A stretch of 64,000 nt of DNA from CAYJLW01 sp964370965 (lineage in GTDB: Bacteria; Actinomycetota; Acidimicrobiia; UBA2766), in NCBI GenBank assembly GCA_964370965.1, contig CAYJLW010000007.1, positions 27,190 to 91,189 on the forward strand, written 5' to 3'. Below are positions 16,520 through 23,900 of this stretch, one piece after another (position 1 is the first letter of the stretch; every line of letters begins with the position of its first letter). The notes below the pieces were generated by a model that saw only the letters and a list, made by a program, of their open reading frames with translations, ran no database searches and was not told where the DNA came from. The position numbers were made by a program, and so were the translations under genes.

Positions 16520-17484
16520 CGGCCGCCGTGGACATCCGCGGGCTCGTGAAGCGCTATGACGGGCGCGCTGTGCTCGACGGCCTCGACCTCGACGTCCCGG
16601 CCGGGTCGATCTTCGGCTTCCTGGGCCCGAACGGCTCGGGCAAGACCACGACGATCCGAGCTCTCCTCGGACTCGTGCGGGCCGACGCCGGGGAGCTCAG
16701 GATCCTCGGCAAACGGGTGCCGGCCGGTCTCGTGGGGCTCAGGGGCCGCGTCGGCGCCGTGGTCGACCGCCCCGCCCTGTACCCGCCGCTGTCCGGGCGG
16801 CGGAATCTCGAGGTGGTCGCCGGGATGCTCGGGGGGAGGGGGCAGGATCGCATCGAGGAGCTTCTCGCCCTCGTGGGCCTCGACGATGCCGCGGGCCGCG
16901 CCGTGTCGGCGTACTCCTACGGGATGCGCCAGCGCCTCGCCCTCGCTGCCGCCCTGCTGCCCAGGCCGGAGCTGCTCGTCCTCGACGAGCCCGCCAACGG
17001 ACTCGACCCCGCCGGCCGGCGCCAGCTCCGGGAGGTGTTCCGTGGGATCAGGGCCACGGGCGCCACGTTGTTCATATCGAGCCACCTCCTCGCCGAGGTC
17101 GAGCTCACGTGTGACCGGGTGGCGATCCTCGACCGGGGCCGCATTGTGGAGGAGGGCGACACGGCGGCGCTCCTGCAGGGTCCGGGGTGTTGGAACGTCG
17201 GCATCGGCGACGCCGATCCCGCCGCCGCCCGGGCGGCGCTCGCGGCTGCCGGCCTCACGGTCGTCGACGGCGTGGCGCTCTGCGTCGAGACGGAGGCGCC
17301 CGCGGAGATCACCCGGGCGCTCGCCGGTGCCGGTATCTGGCTGGAGGAGCTCCGGCCCGCGCGGCGGCGCCTCGAGGAGCTCTTCCTGCAACTCACGGAG
17401 CCCCAGGCGCCACCCTGGCAGCCGACGTACGCGGAAGCCCCCGCTGGCCCGGCGTCGTGGACACCGCCGGAGTCACCGGCGTGA
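16516..17484 (+). CDS. ABC transporter ATP-binding protein (ABC-2 type exporter)
   Basis: The product has 322 residues from a GTG at 16516. Walker A is GPNGSGKTT (about residues 37-45). The ABC signature is divergent (YSYGMRQRLALAAAL), Walker B is LLVLDEPANGLDP, and the switch His lies in FISSHLL. A C-terminal extension of about 100 residues with EELRPARRRLEELFLQLT is typical of DrrA/CcmA-like exporters. It pairs with the permease immediately downstream (4-bp overlap). The substrate is unknown; linkage to thiS and thiE does not prove a thiamine-related cargo. Confidence 0.88.
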   Translation: MTAAVDIRGLVKRYDGRAVLDGLDLDVPAGSIFGFLGPNGSGKTTTIRALLGLVRADAGELRILGKRVPAGLVGLRGRVGAVVDRPALYPPLSGRRNLEVVAGMLGGRGQDRIEELLALVGLDDAAGRAVSAYSYGMRQRLALAAALLPRPELLVLDEPANGLDPAGRRQLREVFRGIRATGATLFISSHLLAEVELTCDRVAILDRGRIVEEGDTAALLQGPGCWNVGIGDADPAAARAALAAAGLTVVDGVALCVETEAPAEITRALAGAGIWLEELRPARRRLEELFLQLTEPQAPPWQPTYAEAPAGPASWTPPESPA

Positions 17485-18305
17485 GCGCCCTGCTGCGCGC
17501 CGAGCTCCGCAAACTCACGGGACGCAGGCTCCTCTGGGGCCTCCTCGCCGTGCTCGTCGGCCTCGAGGCGATGAACATGATCCTCGTCCCTGTGCTCCTG
17601 CGTGTCCTCCCGTCCGAGCAGGGCATGGCGCCGCTGCGCGAGCTCGTGGGCTCCCTCCGGCTCCCCGCGGGCTTCGTCTTCGCCGTGCAGACGTCCGTCG
17701 GCCAGGTGATGCTGCTGGTGGCGATCCTCACGGCGATCGCGGTGGGCAACGAGTACGGGTGGGGCACGATGGCGCTCACCCTCACGCTGGAGCCGAGGCG
17801 GGGGCGGGTCCTGGCGGCGAAGGCGGTTTCCCTGGTGTTCGTCGCCGCCTTGGGGACGCTGGTGGCAGCCCTGGTCGGGATGGCATTCGCCGCCGCCGCG
17901 CAGCCCATCCTCCCCACCGGGGCGCCCAGCGTCTTCGAGGGCAACTGGGTCGTGGCGGCCGCCGGGGTGTGGCTGCGGTCGTTCCCGGCGCTGGCGTTCT
18001 GGGTCCTGCTCACGTCCGCCGTGGCGATCATGACCCGCAGCCCGGGGGCCGCCGCCGGCGTAGGGGTGGGCGTCGTCCTCGTGGATCAGGTCTTCGGTCT
18101 CGCCACGGCGCTGCAGCCCTTCCTCGTGAGCACCAACACCCAGGCCCTCACAACCGTCGGCCGCGTGGGCACGGGCGGGGGGGCGTTCAGCGTGGCGTCG
18201 CTCGCGCGGATCCCGGCGTGGCGGGCCGCCGCCGTGTTGTGCGCGTACGGCGTGGTCGTCGGGGCTGTGGCATGGTGGCGCCTCTCCCGCCAGGAGGTGA
18301 CGTGA
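17481..18305 (+). CDS. ABC-2 type transporter permease
   Basis: The product has 274 residues, starting with the GTG at 17481 that overlaps the ATPase stop. It has about six hydrophobic segments, including LLWGLLAVLVGLEAMNMILV near the N-terminus, VMLLVAILTAIAVGNEYGWG (the NEY/WGT motif is characteristic of ABC-2 permeases), VFVAALGTLVAALVGMAFAA and AAAVLCAYGVVVGAVAWW. It forms the membrane part of the exporter with the preceding ATPase. The stop overlaps the thiS ATG by one base. Confidence 0.85.
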   Translation: MSALLRAELRKLTGRRLLWGLLAVLVGLEAMNMILVPVLLRVLPSEQGMAPLRELVGSLRLPAGFVFAVQTSVGQVMLLVAILTAIAVGNEYGWGTMALTLTLEPRRGRVLAAKAVSLVFVAALGTLVAALVGMAFAAAAQPILPTGAPSVFEGNWVVAAAGVWLRSFPALAFWVLLTSAVAIMTRSPGAAAGVGVGVVLVDQVFGLATALQPFLVSTNTQALTTVGRVGTGGGAFSVASLARIPAWRAAAVLCAYGVVVGAVAWWRLSRQEVT

Positions 18306-18505
18306 TGCACGTCACGGTGAACGGCGCAGAGAGGGACGTCCCGGACGGCGCCACGGTCGCCGACCTCCTCGCGGAAATGGGGATCGGCCTCCGCTTCGTG
18401 GTCGTGGAGCGCAACGGCGAGCCCGTGCTGGCGGCGGAGTTCCCCTCCACCGTCGTCGGCGACGGCGACCGCCTCGAGGTCGTGAAGCCCACGGCAGGAG
18501 GCTGA
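18305..18505 (+). CDS. thiS: Sulfur carrier protein ThiS
   Basis: The product has 66 residues: a beta-grasp protein beginning MHVTVNGAERDVPDGATVADLL and ending in the required di-glycine (PTAGG). ThiS is adenylylated and thiocarboxylated at that Gly and donates sulfur for the thiazole of thiamine. It sits between the ABC permease (1-base overlap) and thiE. The usual partner thiG does not follow, so thiG must be elsewhere or the protein serves another sulfur-transfer pathway (a MoaD-like role is the alternative). Confidence 0.8.
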   Translation: MHVTVNGAERDVPDGATVADLLAEMGIGLRFVVVERNGEPVLAAEFPSTVVGDGDRLEVVKPTAGG

Positions 18506-18510
18506 CGACC

Positions 18511-19218
18511 GTGCCGGGCAGGAGCTCCGGTGGCGACGGTGGGTGCGCTCCACCCGGGGCAGCCGACGGAGCGGACCCACCCGCCGCCTCCCCCCGGGAC
18601 CGCCTCGGCGCCGCCCGCCTCTACGTCTGCGCCCCACCGACACCGGCGGTCGTCCTCGCCGGCCTCGCCCGGGCGGGTGTCGACGTCCTGCAGCTCCGGG
18701 ACAAGGACTCCGAGGCGCAGCCGCAACTCGCCGCCGCCTTGGCGTTCCACGAGGCCGGGGCGCTGTTCGTCCTGAACGACCGAGCGGACCTCGCCGTGGT
18801 CGCGGGCGCCGACGGCGTCCACGTCGGCCAGGGCGACCTCACGCCCGCCCAGGCCCGCAGCGTCGTGGGCCCGGACCTGATCGTGGGACGCTCCACGCAC
18901 AGCCTCGAAGAGGCCCTCGCCGCCATGGACGACCCTGACGTGGACTACTTCTGTTGCGGCCCTTGCTGGGCGACCCCCACGAAGCCGGGCCGCCCCGCCG
19001 CCGGCCTCGGCCTCGTGAGGGCCGTGGCGGCCCGGGTTTCGGCGAAGCCGTGGTTCGCGATCGGCGGCATCGACCTCGGGAACCTCACGGAGGTGCTCGA
19101 TGCCGGCGCCACCCGGGTGGTGGTCGTGCGGGCGATCCTCGATGCCCCCGACCCCGCCGCCGCGGCCGCCGAGCTCGCCGCCGTCTTAGGGGCTCCCGCC
19201 TCTGGCGGGTCCAGTTAG
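18511..19218 (+). CDS. thiE: Thiamine-phosphate synthase ThiE
   Basis: The product has 235 residues from a GTG at 18511, with GGAGG upstream. It is a TIM barrel: DVLQLRDKDSEAQPQLAAAL, FVLNDRADLAVVAGADGVH, VGQGDLTPAQAR, IVGRSTHSLEEALAA and FAIGGIDLGNL all match ThiE motifs for HMP-PP and thiazole-phosphate binding. GPCWATPTKPGRPAAGLGLV contains the TPTKPG signature. The first 30 residues are an extra low-complexity leader. The enzyme joins HMP-pyrophosphate and HET-phosphate to form thiamine phosphate. Confidence 0.9.
   Translation: MPGRSSGGDGGCAPPGAADGADPPAASPRDRLGAARLYVCAPPTPAVVLAGLARAGVDVLQLRDKDSEAQPQLAAALAFHEAGALFVLNDRADLAVVAGADGVHVGQGDLTPAQARSVVGPDLIVGRSTHSLEEALAAMDDPDVDYFCCGPCWATPTKPGRPAAGLGLVRAVAARVSAKPWFAIGGIDLGNLTEVLDAGATRVVVVRAILDAPDPAAAAAELAAVLGAPASGGSS
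19195..19209 (+). terminator. Possible terminator hairpin at the thiE stop
   Basis: CCCGCC-TCT-GGCGGG overlaps the last codons of thiE and is followed by a mildly T-rich stretch. The stem is short and the call is weak. Confidence 0.3.
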
Positions 19219-19249
19219 GTTCTCATAGCATCCTATCGTCCATCATAGT

Positions 19250-20743
19250 ATGTTTGGCCATAGCTTTGAGTGGAGGAACATGCCTGGGAGTACGGCTGGC
19301 AGCGAGGAGCGCGGACTCATCGAGGCATTCCTCGATGCCGGGACTCCGAGGCCGACGCTCGCGCTGGTCTACGGGCGGCGGCGCATCGGGAAGTCCACCT
19401 TGCTCGTGGGTCTCACCGAAGCGCGCAACGGCTTCTACTTCGAAGCCACGCGCGTCGAGTCCCGGGTCCAGCTTGACCGGCTCGGTGACGCCCTTGGCGA
19501 TCATCTCGGCGTCGGTCGCCTGGCTCTCGACGGTTGGGAGGATGCGCTGGGGCGACTTGTCGACCTCGCTCGATCGCGTCCCACCCCGATCGTGTTGGAC
19601 GAGTTCGGCTACGTCGCCGCAGCCGACCCGGCGGTTCCGTCAATCGTCGCAGCCGTCCTGGGACCGGGTGCCCGACGTCGCAGCGCGGGTCGAGCCCGTC
19701 TGATCCTGTGCGGTTCGGCAGTCTCGATCATGAGCGCTCTCATGGCGGGGCAGGCACCGCTGCGGGGTCGGGCCGGTGTCGAGCTTGTCATGCAGCCGGA
19801 CGATTTCAGGCACGCCGCAGGCCGTCTGGCCGATCCGGGTGACCTGAAGTTGGCTGGTCGCGTGTACGCGGTCATCGGCGGGGTGGTCGGCTACGCGACC
19901 GACATGGTCGACTTCGACCTGCCCGGCAGCGTCAGGGATTTCCGCCGGTGGGTGGCGCGGCGGGTCCTGTCGCCGGCGGCGACCCTGCATCACGAGGCGA
20001 CCACCTTGCTCGCCGAGGACCCCTCCCTGGCCGGCTCCAGCCCCGTGCTCCACCACAGCATCCTGAGCATGATCGCCAACGGCTCGGTCACGGCGGGGAA
20101 CATCGCCAAGCGCGTGGGCCGCCCGGTCTCGAACCTCGCTCCCGCCTTGAACCAGCTGGTCGACGCCGGGTTCGTCATCCGCCACGAGGACCCTGTACGC
20201 AAGCAACGCCCCACGTATGCCCTCGCGGACCCCTACCTGCAGTTCCACTTCGCGGTCCTGGACCCGAACCGTGCCCTGTTGCGCCATCGTGACCCGGAGG
20301 AGGTGTGGACGTCGGTCCTCGTGCCCCGCTTCGACTCCCAGGTGCGCGGTCCGGTGTTCGAGGAGATGGCCCGGACCTGGGTCGTCCGTTTCGCGTCGCC
20401 CGACGCCGTCCCGGGAACCCGTGCGCATGTGGGCCCGTCCACGGTGAGCATCGAAGGGACGCCATGTCAGCTCGACGTGGTGGTCGCCGACGACGCCGAC
20501 GGCGACGACACGCAGCCCAGTGCGCGGCCGGTGCGGGCGATCGGCGAAGCCAAGGCCGGCGAGGCGCTGACCGTGGGGCACCTCCGGCACCTGGAGACGG
20601 CGCGGGCCGCCCTGGGCGTACGCGCTGCCGATGCCAAGCTCCTGCTGTTCGGGCCCGAGTGCAGCCGCGACCTGACGCGAGCAGCGTCCGCCCGCAGCGA
20701 CGTGGAGCTCGTCGACCTCGACCGCCTCTACGGCGGCGACTGA
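19250..20743 (+). CDS. STAND/MNS-type ATPase with DUF234-like C-terminal domain
   Basis: The product has up to 497 residues. Walker A is GRRRIGKST (about 42-50), Walker B is PIVLDEFGYV, and a LILCGSAVSIM sensor segment is present, as in the archaeal-type ATPase_2 family. A winged-helix linker follows (ILSMIANGSVTAGNIAKRVG). The C-terminus is a DUF234/PD-(D/E)XK-like region with GPVFEEMARTWV, EGTPCQLDVVV and RAIGEAKAGEAL, which suggests a nuclease-like core. Two starts are possible: the ATG at 19250, or the one at 19280 with GGAGG close by. The role is unknown; such ATPases are often single-gene, horizontally mobile and sometimes linked to toxin-antitoxin or defence functions. Confidence 0.75.
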   Translation: MFGHSFEWRNMPGSTAGSEERGLIEAFLDAGTPRPTLALVYGRRRIGKSTLLVGLTEARNGFYFEATRVESRVQLDRLGDALGDHLGVGRLALDGWEDALGRLVDLARSRPTPIVLDEFGYVAAADPAVPSIVAAVLGPGARRRSAGRARLILCGSAVSIMSALMAGQAPLRGRAGVELVMQPDDFRHAAGRLADPGDLKLAGRVYAVIGGVVGYATDMVDFDLPGSVRDFRRWVARRVLSPAATLHHEATTLLAEDPSLAGSSPVLHHSILSMIANGSVTAGNIAKRVGRPVSNLAPALNQLVDAGFVIRHEDPVRKQRPTYALADPYLQFHFAVLDPNRALLRHRDPEEVWTSVLVPRFDSQVRGPVFEEMARTWVVRFASPDAVPGTRAHVGPSTVSIEGTPCQLDVVVADDADGDDTQPSARPVRAIGEAKAGEALTVGHLRHLETARAALGVRAADAKLLLFGPECSRDLTRAASARSDVELVDLDRLYGGD

Positions 20744-20867
20744 GCTCGAGGCTGCGGCGGCCCCGGCCCCGTCCCGCGGCCGGACGCGGAGTGCCTCGGT
20801 GTCAAGGACCAGCACCTCGTCCACCCCGCGGCCGCCGAGTTCGCCGCCGCCCTCTGACGGCGGTCGA

Positions 20868-20892
20868 GAGGGGGGGCCGCCCTTCCCCCCCT
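20868..20892. terminator. Bidirectional terminator hairpin
   Basis: GAGGGGGG pairs with CCCCCCTC across a short loop between the convergent ATPase and giant secreted protein genes. It resembles the hairpin at 5368-5393. Confidence 0.5.
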
Positions 20893-20901
20893 CCGACCTG
20901 G

Positions 20902-23900
20902 CTAGGACACGGTCACGTCGTCGGTGCTGACGGACGCGATCGTGTAGGCCTGCTCGTTGTCCGACTCGCCCGAGGAGTCCCCGGAGTCGTCGCTGTAGCA
21001 CACCTGCATCACCCGGTAGGTGCCGGGGAAGCCGTAGGTGTGGCTGAACGTGGTGGTGTTGGACTCCACGGCGTCGCCGTCGCCGGGGTACCAGATGCAC
21101 TGGTCGCCGGAGGTGGATCCGCCGGTCACGGACACGCCCCTGCCCGACGGCGTCGCCGTGAGGGAACCGGGGTTCTTGCCCCCGTTGCCGGAGGCGTCGT
21201 AGGCGTACTCGGTGGTCCACTTCGTCTTCCACCTGCCGGCCAGGACCTTGCGCTCCACCTCGACGTCGAGCTCGAAGCCGCCCGTGGCGCTGGGCGTGGG
21301 ATCGGCCGTGATCCGCCAGTTCTGGCAGACCGTGCCGTAGTTCTCGTCGATCATCTCGCGCACGAAGCGGACCTGGCCGTTGGCGTAGTAGCCCACGAGG
21401 TACACCTCGATGCGGCCGCCGCCGCCGCTGCGCCCGGACATCTTGAGGTACGTGCCGTCGTCGAGGGTGCCGAAGGAGCCGGACGTCTCCGTGCTCTCTC
21501 CTATGCACCAGTAGGTCATCGTGAGCGTCTCGGCGGACCCCGAGCTCGAGGACGCGGTGTGGTCCGGCAGGACCCAGCGGTCGTTCACGTCGAGGCCGCT
21601 CCACGTGGTCTCGGCGTCGGGGAGGTCCCGGGACTTGTAGTTGGTCCCGTACACCGTCCACCAGAGGGCGCCGCCCACGTCCCAGAGCGCCTCCCAACCC
21701 ACCATCCAGTTCGTGCTCATCTCGTCCTCGATGTCCTTGTGCAGGAGCGGGTCGAACTCGAAGATGCCCCAGATCTCGTCTCCGTCGTCCTCGAAGGTGC
21801 TCCACTGGCCGGAGTCCGTGAGGTCGCTCATGGTCGCGGTCGTCTGCGGGATGTTCCCGGCGTTGTTGTTGAGGTCGTCGGGGTCGACGAGGCCGACGGT
21901 CTTGCGCTCGTTCTGGACGTTGGAGTACCAGTCGACGCCGAGGCCGTCGTTGATGTGGGCGACGTCGTCGTGCGCCCAGAGGCCGTTCTCGGTGGTCTGC
22001 GTGCCGCTGTTGTCGTAGTACGTCTCCCGGAACGACACCGACGCGTCCCCGCCGCCGGAGAGCTCGCTGGAGTCCATCGTGATCGTGGCCTTGAGCGAGT
22101 CGATGGCGAAGCTCAGCCGGCTGGCGTCCTCCCACCTCGCCTCGATGGGGACGTCCACGTCGATGCAGGCTTCGCTGTCGTTGTCGGTCACGATGTGCTG
22201 CTGCATGCCGGGCATGAGGGCGTCCACGGACCCGTCGGTCTCGCCGTCGGTCTCGAGACGGACCTTGGTCGACTGCCACCACGGCCAGTCGTACTCGCCG
22301 CCGTCGTCGCTGAAGCCGCCTCCGCCCATGAGGCGGTCGTACCAGATGTTGTGCCAGTGACCGTCGACGCGGTTGTCCATCTCGATGGCGACGTCCTGCA
22401 CCGACGAGTGCAGGTCGACGCCGGCGTCCACGTAGAGCTGGCGGAGCTCGTCGTCGTCCCGGGGACCCTGGGCGGACCAGCCCGTGGGGTCCGAGCCCGG
22501 GTAGACGTGGGCGTCGATCGCCGGGTCGCTGAAGTCCGAGCAGTCGCCGGCCCGGTAGGCGGTGGGCGTCCAGCCGTAGGTGGGGCTCCACATCTCGCCG
22601 TCCACGTGGAGCTGGTTGCTGAGGTTGGTCACGGCGACCCGGTAGTTCGGGATGTAGTTGTCCTCGTGGGACGACTCGGACTCGTCGCCGCGGCGGGCCT
22701 GGCAGGTCGTGTCCACCGTGTCGTCGACGGCGAGGCACTCCCAGCGCTCGAACGTGATGTCCTCCAGAGCCCGGCCGGAGTCGTCGGTGAGGTCGAGGTC
22801 CACGGCCGTGAAGCCGTCACGCATGCGGCTGTCGAGGCGGCCCTGGAGGGTGAAGTACTCCGGCACCTGGTCGAGGTGGACGTACGTGCGGGTCACGCGC
22901 CCGTCGGTGAGCCCGTCGGCGGTGTCCGAGAGGAGGTCGACGTCGAGGTCGCCGAAGGACCCCCCCGTGGAAAGGAGCTGGGCCGTGCCCCAGAACCACT
23001 CGGTCTGGTCGTAGATGCGGTCCCCCGTGGTCCGGCAGTTCGTGACGTCCTGGTTGCCGCCGTCCCCGCAGGTCTTCAGCCGGGGCTGGCGCAGTTCCAG
23101 CCAGGTCGGGAAAGCGATGTGCAAGGCGACGTCGGTGCCGTTGTAGGCGTCCGTCGCCATGTACATGGCGGCGTTGATCCCGGAGCTGGTCGGGATCTCG
23201 ACGGGGTCGGGCTCCAGGTACATCGTCTGTTGCACCTCGCCCCGGCCCCCGATGCGCACCCGGCCCTCGAGCTCGGCCTGGGGCGACGAGTCGGGCACCT
23301 CCTGTTCGGAGTCGACGCCGGGCGCCGGGTCGACGGTGTGGCTGGTGCCCAGGTTCGGGCAGGGCTCGCGCACGAGCTCGGCGAGGGCGTAGTCGCCGGC
23401 GGCGGCGGCCAGGACGCTCTCGTGGCCGCCGTTCGGGTTGCCCACCACGTATTCCTCGCTCGTGGAGTCCCAGGGCAGCGTCACCTGTGCCTGCACGTCG
23501 ACGCTGTGGTCGTTGGTGAGGTAGCGGATCGTGCCGTCCACCCAGGAGGCGGTGGTGTCGGTGCCGTTGTCGGTGTAGAGGCCGAGGCCGAGCTCCGGGT
23601 GGGTCGGGTCGGTGGCGGCGTCCAGGCAGACGTCGGTGATCTTGAAGCTCGACACGTCCGAGCGGGCGAGGGCCGCCGTGTTCAGCTCCTGCAGCTTCGC
23701 CTCCACGCCCCAGGTCTCGGCCTCGACCGGGTGCGGGTTTTCCTCGTTCTGGGGCTCGGCGTCGAGGCGGAGGACAGCGTGGACGAACTCGTCACGGGGC
23801 GTGAAGTCCGGGCCGGCGTCGGAGCGGAACGGGTCGTCGGTGAGGTCTCCCGGCGTCGGGTCCGGGATGGGCAGCATGGCCACGCCGGTGAGGGACTGCT

